NCBI GenBank assembly: GCA_015661585.1
Contig: DQVU01000084.1
Coordinates: forward strand, 1-6,293
Source of the DNA: Methanothermococcus okinawensis
Lineage (GTDB): Archaea; AGJL01; Methanococci; Methanococcales; Methanococcaceae
Direction: 5' to 3'
Length of the DNA stretch: 6,293 nt
Shown: positions 1-5,223 of the stretch, one piece after another
How the letters are laid out: each line of letters opens with the position of its first letter
How positions within the stretch are numbered: the stretch's first letter is position 1
The notes under the pieces: model-generated
The model's database searches: none
Told to the model about the DNA's origin: nothing
What the model saw: the letters and a program-made list of their open reading frames with translations, nothing else
Program-made: the position numbers and the translations under genes

Positions 1-78
1 AAAGAATTATCCCTTCCTTTTTCTAATTATTTTTCATCTCTTTTTTATATTGAGATCCCTTATGGTTGTTATGTTTAG

Positions 79-87
79 TTATAAATA
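79..87 (+). promoter_or_regulatory. Candidate archaeal TATA box (box A) for the ferredoxin gene
   Basis: TTATAAATA resembles the TATA box of methanogen promoters. Initiation about 25 bases downstream would fall near 107-112 and give a leader of about 26-30 bases, enough to hold the GGTGAT ribosome binding site at 126-131. Nothing else is recognisable in 1-137 except an AT-rich stretch with a weak ATCTC/GAGAT hairpin at 36-56. The assignment rests on motif and spacing only. Confidence 0.4.
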
Positions 88-137
88 GTTTTGTTTAGGA
101 CTAATTATCAAAGGTTTAAAACAGTGGTGATAATTCT

Positions 138-299
138 ATGAAAATATTAGATAGATGTGTTGGATGTGGTAACTGTGTTCCATTCTGTCCCTTTGGAGCG
201 ATCAGTACCTACGGAAAGGCTATTATAGATAAGGACGTATGTAGAGATTGTAAGGTATGTATTAGATACTGTCCAATAGATGCTATTGTAGAGAAATGA
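138..299 (+). CDS. Short 2[4Fe-4S] ferredoxin
   Basis: This encodes a complete 53-residue ferredoxin of the bacterial/clostridial type, a small cytoplasmic carrier that moves single electrons between redox enzymes through two [4Fe-4S] clusters. Both cluster motifs are intact: Cys7-xx-Cys10-xx-Cys13-xxx-Cys17-Pro and Cys35-xx-Cys38-xx-Cys41-xxx-Cys45-Pro, in the usual pseudo-twofold arrangement. The length is at the lower end for the family and there is no extra domain. The start is an ATG preceded by GGTGAT (126-131) at 6 bases, matching the methanogen 16S 3' end, and a TATA-like element lies about 50 bases upstream. The nuclease gene begins about 16 bases after the stop, so the two may be cotranscribed. 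Methanogens carry many such ferredoxins, and the specific partner cannot be read from the sequence. The family call is very secure. Confidence 0.96.
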   Translation: MKILDRCVGCGNCVPFCPFGAISTYGKAIIDKDVCRDCKVCIRYCPIDAIVEK

Positions 300-315
300 C
301 ATAAAAGGTGAAACT

Positions 316-879
316 ATTAGAATTAATATTGTTACTCTATTGGTGGTTACTGTAGTGATTTCAGGATGTCTATCTACCACCTTTGAGAAAGATTACTTTG
401 ATACTTATCAATTTATAGAGGATCGTGAGCACTTTGTAGGAGAGGTTGTTAAAGTTGTAGATGGGGATACCATATGGGTAAGGTGTAAAAATGGAAGTGT
501 ATATAAAATAAGAATCTTGGGAGTAGATGCTCCCGAGATATATCGTAAAAACAACCCCTACGAGTACTACACCTACAATGGGACTCCAATAACCAACACA
601 ACCTACTTAAAACTCTGGGGCTACAGGGCGAAAGAGTATGTAGAAGATAGGTTGAAGAATAAAGAGGTTGTTATAGTATTTGACAGGATATCTCCAAAGA
701 GAGACGGGTATAATAGATATTTAGCATATATATTTGTCGATGGTAAAGATCTTGGTGAGAGTTTAGTGATATATGGTTATGCCAGGGTATACCGTTCTAA
801 ATTTGAACTGTTGGGTAGGTACTTAGAGTATGAGGAGTATGCTAAGAGACATAAGGTGGGATTGTGGAACTACAGCTGA
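316..879 (+). CDS. Staphylococcal-nuclease-family (TNase) protein, probable membrane-anchored lipoprotein
   Basis: This is a predicted calcium-dependent nuclease of the SNase/thermonuclease fold, which cleaves DNA or RNA phosphodiester bonds. From residue 40 on it follows the family: VVDGDT, then IRILGVDAPE, then RDGYNRYLAY. The known active-site residues are all present (numbered from 316): Asp51, Arg67, Asp71, Glu74 and Arg134, equivalent to SNase Asp21, Arg35, Asp40, Glu43 and Arg87. The first conventional start is TTG at 340 (179 residues), but it lacks a ribosome binding site and leaves only half a signal sequence. Reading from ATT at 316, four bases after GGTGA (307-311), gives MRINIVTLLVVTVVISGC. 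That is a charged start, a hydrophobic core and a lipobox with Cys18, for 187 residues in all. I therefore prefer a secreted, lipid-anchored protein with a non-standard AUU start. The family is secure; the start is inferred. No ATG lies in frame between the upstream stop (289-291) and 340. Confidence 0.88.
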   Translation: MRINIVTLLVVTVVISGCLSTTFEKDYFDTYQFIEDREHFVGEVVKVVDGDTIWVRCKNGSVYKIRILGVDAPEIYRKNNPYEYYTYNGTPITNTTYLKLWGYRAKEYVEDRLKNKEVVIVFDRISPKRDGYNRYLAYIFVDGKDLGESLVIYGYARVYRSKFELLGRYLEYEEYAKRHKVGLWNYS

Positions 880-882
880 AAG

Positions 883-901
883 TCTCATCTTGAGAATGAG
901 A
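883..901 (+). terminator. Hairpin just after the nuclease gene, possible terminator
   Basis: TCTCAT (883-888) pairs with ATGAGA (896-901) across a 7-base loop, starting four bases after the nuclease stop codon. There is no T-run directly behind it, and archaeal termination depends mainly on T-runs, so a role in RNA stability or 3'-end processing is equally possible. The nearby decayed minus-strand reading frame would converge on the same point. Confidence 0.25.
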
Positions 902-926
902 TAAAGTGTCTAAATATATCACTTCA

Positions 927-1202
927 CTATATAAAACCTTCTGTAAGTGGAAGCAGCGTAGAGATATCCTTACCCTTAGATAATCTTTTAACATCTTCAC
1001 TCTTAAAAGTAGTTATAAAAAAGCTATTTTTTAGTCTACAAAGCACTCTCAGAACTGTATTAACTATCTTCCCATGGATAGAACTTGAGAATGTTAGATA
1101 CCCTCTCTTTCGAACTATATACAGGAGGATTATTCTCCCAATGTTCAGGAATAGAAGATATATCTATCCGTTTATACTTTCTTTTTATACCCTAATTCTC
1201 AT
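927..1202 (-). pseudogene. Decayed, frameshifted protein gene of unrecognised family
   Basis: Two adjacent minus-strand frames together read like one broken protein. The first, 1191 down to 1063, includes KRIDISSIPEHWENNPPVY and ends FYPWEDS before a TAA at 1062-1060. The next frame then continues with VNTVLRVLCRLKNSFFITT, goes on to SEDVKRLSKGKDISTLLPL and stops at TAG 929-927. A single extra base near 1065 would account for the switch. A possible start, ATG at 1202-1200, is in yet another register relative to the first segment, which would need a second shift near 1191. The restored product would be about 90 residues, short and basic, with no transmembrane segment. I do not recognise the family. 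The N-terminal part resembles the repeat copies at 1290-1366 and 5224-5301, so this may be the best-preserved member of a multi-copy family. It could also be a fragment of a longer gene. Confidence 0.55.
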
Positions 1203-1289
1203 CAAAGTGATAGTTAAAAATTATAATAATAATGGTAAAAATAAAGAAAAATATTTTAAAAAATAAAAAAACCCAAATATAATTTAAAA

Positions 1290-1366
1290 GAAAATTGGGG
1301 AAAATGATCTTCTGAATATTTTTTATACAACTGTCGATATTCCAATAGGATTTTCTATCTTTATCT
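1290..1366 (+). repeat. 78-base dispersed repeat, copy 1 (inverted copy at 5224-5301)
   Basis: This stretch aligns with the reverse complement of 5224-5301 over 78 columns with 69 identities, 8 mismatches and one 1-base gap. Positions 1312-1334 match 5278-5256 exactly over 23 bases. Both copies lie in gene-free spacers and together enclose trkH, the MBF1 gene and pan. The left part (GAAAATTGGGG, then TGATCTTCTGAATAT) resembles the minus-strand pseudogene segment at about 1150-1110, which encodes PEHWENNPPVY. Here that frame would read ENWGK followed by a stop. It is best described as a decayed remnant of the same family. I could not define terminal inverted repeats or a target duplication. 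Confidence 0.75.
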
Positions 1367-1415
1367 AATGATTTTATTCATTTTTATTATAATAATTATT
1401 ATTTTTCATTAATTC

Positions 1416-1447
1416 TTTTAATTACCACTTTGGTGGGAACTAGGGTT
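1416..1447 (+). repeat. 32-base intergenic motif, copy A
   Basis: This is the reference copy of a motif with core ACTTTGGTGGGAACTAGG. It matches 27 of 32 bases with copy C (3220-3251, minus strand) and 25 of 32 with copy D (5395-5426, plus strand). Within it CCAC TTTG GTGG can form a 4-base stem, but that stem is not kept in the other copies, so the conserved unit is the sequence rather than this hairpin. An AT-rich run with repeated TTATTAT units lies just upstream, as it does for copies B and D. Confidence 0.55.
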
Positions 1448-1491
1448 TTCTTTTTATTATTTTTTTACTTTATTATTTTTATATTATTATT

Positions 1492-1525
1492 TTTTAAACT
1501 CCCACTTTAAATGGAAACTATGGTT
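1492..1525 (+). repeat. 32-base intergenic motif, copy B (divergent)
   Basis: CCCACTTTAAATGGAAACTA followed by TGGTT aligns with copy A (CCACTTT, then TGGGAACTAGGGTT) with one extra base in the middle. It is the weakest of the four copies and lies 76 bases downstream of copy A in the same direction. The interval between them is almost purely A and T and does not look like a CRISPR spacer. Confidence 0.4.
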
Positions 1526-1587
1526 AAAAGTAAATATCTTGATGAAAATTAAGATTTAAATAATATATCTGGTTTATAGATTTTTAG

Positions 1588-1612
1588 TGGTAGAGTTATT
1601 TGAAATCTACCA
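1588..1612. promoter_or_regulatory. Perfect 7-base inverted repeat upstream of trkH
   Basis: TGGTAGA (1588-1594) and TCTACCA (1606-1612) are exact inverted partners separated by 11 AT-rich bases. The half-site spacing suits a dimeric DNA-binding regulator, or the pair could form a hairpin. It sits just upstream of the TATA-like stretch at 1625-1642, so an operator for trkH is possible. No known regulator site was recognised. Confidence 0.3.
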
Positions 1613-1624
1613 GGGTGTTCTCAA

Positions 1625-1642
1625 TATAATAACTATAATAAA
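1625..1642 (+). promoter_or_regulatory. Candidate TATA region for trkH
   Basis: TATAATAACTATAATAAA is the most TATA-like stretch before trkH. Initiation about 25 bases downstream (around 1655-1665) would give a leader of about 60-70 bases that includes the structure at 1679-1718. The surrounding sequence is so AT-rich that the assignment is weak. Confidence 0.25.
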
Positions 1643-1678
1643 AATAAAATAAAAAACTGAAATTTTTTAAGATTGTTA

Positions 1679-1718
1679 AACCACTTAAAAAGGAGTAAAG
1701 CTCCGACACTCTCTGGTT
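1679..1718 (+). promoter_or_regulatory. Potentially structured 5' leader of trkH covering its ribosome binding site
   Basis: Two nested pairings can form in the predicted trkH leader: an inner hairpin GGAG (1692-1695) with CTCC (1701-1704) around a 5-base loop, and an outer AACCA (1679-1683) with TGGTT (1714-1718). The outer pairing would hide GGTTGA (1715-1720), the only Shine-Dalgarno-like sequence before the ATG at 1725. Local GC content is clearly higher than in the spacer before it. This could be translational control, but the stems are short and no known riboswitch class is matched. Confidence 0.3.
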
Positions 1719-1724
1719 GAAAAT

Positions 1725-3140
1725 ATGGAAATTTTCAAAGAGAGGGATGTTGTAGGTATAGTACATGAGTTAGGCATACTGATAACATTTATCGGTATTC
1801 TAATGTTCATTCCAACTGTTATAGGGTGGTACTACAGGGAACCTATCTGGTATTTCCTCTACCCCTCCTTTTTAATCACCTTAACTGGTATTTTGATATA
1901 CAAATTTACAAAACCTGTAGATATTAAATTAAAACATGCCATGGTAATATCGGCCTTAGCCTGGCTCTTGGCATCTTTAATTGGAGCTATACCTTTTTAC
2001 CTGGGAATATCTTACTTCTCCTACTTGGACGGCGTATTTGAAAGCATGTCTGCATGGACTACTACAGGTTTTACACTTATAAAAGATGTTGAGACACTTC
2101 CTCGTACATTACAGTTCTGGAGAAGTTTAGAGCAGTGGATTGGAGGTATTGGAGTCCTTGTAATGGTGATCTCCATACTATCAAAAACTGGTATCTCTGC
2201 CTACTACAGGGCTGAGGCGAGGGAGGAGAAGATCCTTCCAAGTACTATTAACACCGCCAAGAAGATATGGCAGATCTACATCCTCTATACATTAATTGGA
2301 ATAAGTCTCCTATACCTTACAGGGTTACCAATATGGGATGCCATAAATCTATGTATGTGTGGTATTTCAACTGGAGGTATGAGTATAAAGAACTCCAGCT
2401 TTCCATACAACACCTTGGCAAAGGTTGTGATGATCTCCATAATGATGGTAGGAGGGATAATCTCATTTGCAGTGCATCATAAGATACTAACTGGTAAATG
2501 GATGGACGATATTCAGAGTAAAGTAGGTATCTCTATAGTGTTAATTACATCCCTTATAGTTATGTTCTCCTCAGGTGTTGATTTTATAGATGCCCTCTTT
2601 ACAGTGACCTCTGCTATAACGAGCACTGGTTATTCAACTGTAAGTATTCCCAATTTAAATAATCTATCTCTCTTTATAATTGTACTCCTTATGATGGTAG
2701 GAGGATCTACTGGAACCACAACTGGAGGTATAAAACTTATAAGGGTTATAGTTATACTGAAAAGTTTCTACTATCATCTCCAGAGAGCTTTACTTCCTCC
2801 CAATGTGCTTATATGTAAGAAAATAGGAAAAAACCTGTTATCTCAAGATCTCGTTGTCGATGCCTCTGTTGTAGGTTTTGCATACTTGATACATTATGGA
2901 GTAACTACAATGGTTTTAATATCCTTAGGTTATCCACCTTTTAAATCACTTTTTGAGGGAGTCTCCTTAGTTGCCAATATGGGTCTCTCTGTAGATATTG
3001 TAGATCACTCCATGAGCCCTTTAGGTAAGATAGTAGGTATCTTTATGATGTGGGTTGGAAGGCTGGAGTTCATTCCCGTCTATGTTCTTATACTCTACTT
3101 AATTAGAAAAATAAATTCCTATCTAATTATCATCAGATAG
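1725..3140 (+). CDS. trkH: TrkH/KtrB-family potassium uptake channel subunit
   Basis: This is a complete 471-residue integral membrane protein of the Trk/Ktr/HKT superfamily, the pore-forming subunit that takes up K+ across the cytoplasmic membrane, usually gated by a cytosolic NAD/ATP-binding TrkA ring. The fourfold membrane-pore-membrane layout is visible, with filter segments TTTGFT (112-117), ISTGGM (214-219), TSTGYS (299-304) and ANMGLS (417-422). Other family signatures are QWIGGIGVLVM (137-147), GGSTGTTTGGIK (326-337), which belongs to the flexible gating region, and GRLEFIPV (445-452). The filter glycines Gly115, Gly217, Gly302 and Gly420 are all present. The length is normal for archaeal TrkH. 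The start is ATG with a weak GGTTGA five bases ahead. No trkA gene lies in the window. It stands alone, faces the MBF1 gene convergently across 177 bases, and may be controlled by the structured leader at 1679-1718. The family is secure; Na+ versus H+ coupling is not determined. Confidence 0.95.
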   Translation: MEIFKERDVVGIVHELGILITFIGILMFIPTVIGWYYREPIWYFLYPSFLITLTGILIYKFTKPVDIKLKHAMVISALAWLLASLIGAIPFYLGISYFSYLDGVFESMSAWTTTGFTLIKDVETLPRTLQFWRSLEQWIGGIGVLVMVISILSKTGISAYYRAEAREEKILPSTINTAKKIWQIYILYTLIGISLLYLTGLPIWDAINLCMCGISTGGMSIKNSSFPYNTLAKVVMISIMMVGGIISFAVHHKILTGKWMDDIQSKVGISIVLITSLIVMFSSGVDFIDALFTVTSAITSTGYSTVSIPNLNNLSLFIIVLLMMVGGSTGTTTGGIKLIRVIVILKSFYYHLQRALLPPNVLICKKIGKNLLSQDLVVDASVVGFAYLIHYGVTTMVLISLGYPPFKSLFEGVSLVANMGLSVDIVDHSMSPLGKIVGIFMMWVGRLEFIPVYVLILYLIRKINSYLIIIR

Positions 3141-3219
3141 GGTTTATCTATAAAATAATAACAATAATATAAAATTATGGATAGACCTCCAGTCAATAGA
3201 GATTTTTATTATAATAATT

Positions 3220-3251
3220 AACATTAGTTCCCATTAAAGTAGTAATTAAAA
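3220..3251 (-). repeat. 32-base intergenic motif, copy C (minus strand)
   Basis: Read on the minus strand this copy contains ACTTTAATGGGAACTAATG and matches copy A at 27 of 32 positions. It lies in the 177-base spacer between the convergent trkH and MBF1 genes, where promoters are not expected. That argues against a plain operator function. The rest of this spacer is AT-rich, with no other signal except a loose direct repeat of GAGATTTTTA at 3200-3209 and 3299-3308. Confidence 0.55.
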
Positions 3252-3317
3252 GAATAGTAAAAATAATTAATTAATATAATGAAATAATAATAAAATGGAG
3301 ATTTTTAATAATAATAA

Positions 3318-3794
3318 CTATTTCCTCACCTTTATGAAATCTCCCAAGGTAAAGCTCTTAGACTGATGGCTGCTGTACTCTTCACCACCTTCCTCGTAGA
3401 GACTTATATTTAATTCCTTTTCGAGTCTCCTTATATATTTTTCCTCAGGTTCCAACTGACCACTTTCAATCTTCTGAAGTGTAGATGCCTTCATACCTAT
3501 CTTACGTGCCAACTCCTCTATACTCATCCCTCTCCTTATTCGGGCCTCTCTTATAATTTCTCCGTAATCCTCCACGATGGTTTTAAGAGTATCAAAAACA
3601 TCCCTCTTAGGTCTATATACCTTTCTGCCTCCGGCACCCCTTGGAGTGCTTTTCTTCCCTAATTTAGGTTTTCTCGAGTAGGTCTTTGGAGTTACACCGT
3701 ACTTGGCACAGTCACTGCATACCAACATCTCTACACCTTCTACCCTTACAGGTACAAGTTTATCTACATTCCTGCCACAAAGTTCACACTGCAT
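3318..3794 (-). CDS. mbf1: Archaeal MBF1 (multiprotein bridging factor 1 type) transcription regulator
   Basis: This is a complete 158-residue archaeal MBF1. The N-terminal zinc ribbon has Cys3-xx-Cys6 and Cys26-xx-Cys29. A basic, flexible linker (about 38-66, rich in Lys, Arg and Gly) leads to a Cro/CI-type helix-turn-helix at about 78-132, with SIEELARKIG and MKASTLQKIESG as the central helices. The C terminus carries FTLGDFIKVRK, a tail of the kind found in archaeal MBF1. Eukaryotic MBF1 bridges activators and TBP; archaeal forms are linked to transcription and to the ribosome, so the exact role is open. The start is firmly placed: ATG at 3794-3792, three bases after GGTGATCC (3803-3796), an eight-base match to the 16S 3' end. 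It is divergent from pan with a 116-base shared spacer. T-rich sequence on its own strand follows the stop (3317 down to 3283) and could act as a terminator. Confidence 0.95.
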   Translation of the reverse strand: MQCELCGRNVDKLVPVRVEGVEMLVCSDCAKYGVTPKTYSRKPKLGKKSTPRGAGGRKVYRPKRDVFDTLKTIVEDYGEIIREARIRRGMSIEELARKIGMKASTLQKIESGQLEPEEKYIRRLEKELNISLYEEGGEEYSSHQSKSFTLGDFIKVRK

Positions 3795-3833
3795 AGGATC
3801 ACCATTTTAACTATAAATATACATCAATTTAAA

Positions 3834-3849
3834 AAAATATATATATTTT
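3834..3849. promoter_or_regulatory. Palindromic TATA element shared by the divergent MBF1 and pan genes
   Basis: AAAATATATATATTTT is a perfect 16-base palindrome in the 116-base spacer, 39 bases upstream of the MBF1 start and 61 upstream of the pan start. Initiation about 25 bases away on each side would give leaders of roughly 20-25 bases for MBF1 and about 40 for pan, both reasonable. TBP binds nearly symmetric TATA sequences, so one element could serve both directions. A second TATA-like stretch, TTATAATATAAT (3853-3864), could instead serve pan. BRE elements could not be assigned with confidence. Confidence 0.45.
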
Positions 3850-3910
3850 GAATTATAATATAATCATTACATGTTATATCATATTTATCAAATCATCAGG
3901 GGGTATAGAT

Positions 3911-5143
3911 ATGGTATTTCCAAGTTATGAAAATGAGGATGTTGAAGAGAAAAACAACAACAACGTAGATCCTGTAAAAGAGTTTGAAAAAACCTACATT
4001 GCAGAGTTGGAGAGTAAAATATTAAAGATGGAACTGGAGAATAAAAATCTCCAGAGGGAGAACCTACAATTAAAAAAGGAAAACGAGATATTAAAGAGAG
4101 AGTTGGATAAACTTAGAGTACCTCCTCTAATACTGGGAACTGTAACTGACAGAGTAGGAAAGAGAAAAGCTGTTGTAAAGAGTTCAACAGGCCCAAGTTT
4201 CTTAGTAAATATCTCCCAGTTCGTAGATGAGGAGGAGGTAGTACCTGGTGCAAGGGTATGTCTAAATCAGCAGACCCTCGTTATTGTAGATGTACTCCCA
4301 AGGGAGAAGGACTACAGAGCCATGGCTATGGAGGTTGATGAGAGACCACAGGTATCCTTCGATGACATCGGTGGTTTGGATGAACAGATAAGGGAGATCA
4401 AAGAGGTTGTTGAACTTCCATTAACCCACCCTGAACTCTTTGAAAAGGTAGGTATAGAACCACCTAAGGGAGTACTACTCTATGGACCACCAGGGACAGG
4501 TAAGACTCTCCTTGCAAAGGCTGTGGCCCATGAGACCAATGCAACATTTATTAAGATTGTAGGATCAGAACTTGTGAAGAAGTTCATAGGAGAGGGAGCC
4601 AAACTTGTAAAAGATGTATTTAAACTGGCAAAGGAGAAGGCTCCATCTATCATATTCATAGATGAGATAGATGCCATAGCAAGTAGAAGAACAGAGGCAC
4701 TAACAGGAGGAGACAGGGAGGTCCAGAGAACCCTTATGCAACTCCTCGCTGAAATGGATGGTTTCGACTCCAGGGGAGATGTGAAGATCATCGCCGCTAC
4801 AAACAGGCTGGATATATTAGATCCTGCAATCCTGAGACCTGGTAGATTCGACAGAATAATAGAGATACCTGCGCCAGGGGAGGAGGGTAGATTAGATATA
4901 CTGAAGATACATACGAGAAAGATGAACCTATCCAAGGATGTAGATCTAAGTAAGATAGCAAAGATGACAGAGGGATTCGTCGGTGCAGACCTAAAGGCGG
5001 TATGTACAGAGGCAGGTATGTTTGCAATTAGAGATAAGAGGGATCATGTTACAATGGAGGACTTCATAAATGCAGTGGAGAAGATAAAGAAGAAGAAGGG
5101 AAGTGGTTTAACTACTCCGGCACTTAACGTAATGTACGGTTAA
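3911..5143 (+). CDS. pan: Proteasome-activating nucleotidase (PAN), archaeal proteasome regulatory ATPase
   Basis: This is a complete 410-residue AAA+ ATPase. As a hexamer it unfolds substrates and feeds them into the 20S proteasome, like the eukaryotic 26S Rpt ring. Domains in order: an N-terminal coiled coil (about 24-68), an OB-type domain beginning after the conserved Pro-Pro at 71-72 (to about 130), and the AAA+ module. Visible motifs are Walker A GPPGTGKT (192-199), pore loop KFIGEG (224-229), Walker B IIFIDE (247-252), sensor 1 at Asn298, and arginine fingers Arg312 and Arg315 in RPGRFDR. The C terminus is MYG, a hydrophobic-Tyr-X (HbYX) tail that docks into the 20S ring and opens its gate. 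I chose ATG 3911, preceded by AGGGGGT (3898-3904). A TTG at 3848 would add 21 hydrophobic residues absent from known PANs and would overlap the TATA element. TNRLD (297-301) replaces the common TNRPD. It is divergent from MBF1. Confidence 0.97.
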   Translation: MVFPSYENEDVEEKNNNNVDPVKEFEKTYIAELESKILKMELENKNLQRENLQLKKENEILKRELDKLRVPPLILGTVTDRVGKRKAVVKSSTGPSFLVNISQFVDEEEVVPGARVCLNQQTLVIVDVLPREKDYRAMAMEVDERPQVSFDDIGGLDEQIREIKEVVELPLTHPELFEKVGIEPPKGVLLYGPPGTGKTLLAKAVAHETNATFIKIVGSELVKKFIGEGAKLVKDVFKLAKEKAPSIIFIDEIDAIASRRTEALTGGDREVQRTLMQLLAEMDGFDSRGDVKIIAATNRLDILDPAILRPGRFDRIIEIPAPGEEGRLDILKIHTRKMNLSKDVDLSKIAKMTEGFVGADLKAVCTEAGMFAIRDKRDHVTMEDFINAVEKIKKKKGSGLTTPALNVMYG

Positions 5144-5223
5144 AGAAATAATAAAAAATAGTAAAATCCTAATAATACAATTAAAAAACCATTAATAAAT
5201 AGCGAGGATGTTTCTGAACACTG

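Larger units (their letters stand above)
1203..1724. other. Gene-free AT-rich spacer upstream of trkH
   Basis: No intact reading frame with coding character is seen here on either strand. The stretch is extremely AT-rich, with long TTATTATTTTT-like runs around 1375-1410 and 1448-1495. Its recognisable contents are listed separately: one copy of the 78-base repeat (1290-1366), two copies of the 32-base motif (1416-1447, 1492-1525), an inverted repeat (1588-1612), a candidate promoter (1625-1642) and the structured trkH leader (1679-1718). Confidence 0.7.

Noticed and set aside
309..356. GTG start at 309 giving a hydrophobic peptide before the nuclease
   Set aside because: It runs in a different frame from the nuclease, overlaps the Shine-Dalgarno sequence, and stops at TAG 354-356 after 15 codons.
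147..380. 77-codon minus-strand frame opposite the ferredoxin and nuclease genes
   Set aside because: It is antisense to the eight-cysteine ferredoxin frame and to the nuclease signal sequence, and has no supporting signals.
1416..1525. Two roughly 30-base similar units about 45 bases apart, resembling a minimal CRISPR array
   Set aside because: The units are only partly alike, and the interval is nearly pure A/T low-complexity sequence, unlike a spacer. Other copies occur singly and in the opposite orientation, and no cas gene or leader is present.
1675..1724. Known riboswitch or tRNA fragment before trkH
   Set aside because: No acceptor/T-arm consensus and no c-di-AMP (ydaO) or other known aptamer motif was recognised; only short stems are present.
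2267..2482. 71-codon plus-strand frame inside trkH
   Set aside because: It overlaps trkH out of frame, within a stretch where the TrkH frame carries clear family motifs.
3848..3910. Extension of pan upstream to TTG at 3848
   Set aside because: It would start inside the TATA element and add 21 residues not seen in known PANs. ATG 3911 has an AGGGGGT ribosome binding site and a family-like N terminus.
3871..3930. Short upstream reading frame (ATG 3871) overlapping the pan start
   Set aside because: It has no Shine-Dalgarno site, and such short frames are expected by chance in AT-rich leaders.
4480..4935. 151-codon open frame on the minus strand opposite pan
   Set aside because: It is antisense to the highly conserved AAA+ core, including Walker A. 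It has a serine/leucine-rich composition typical of a shadow frame and no ribosome binding site.
4797..5027. 76-codon minus-strand frame opposite pan
   Set aside because: It lies antisense to conserved PAN sequence, is proline/leucine/tyrosine-rich by mirror effect, and has no start signal.
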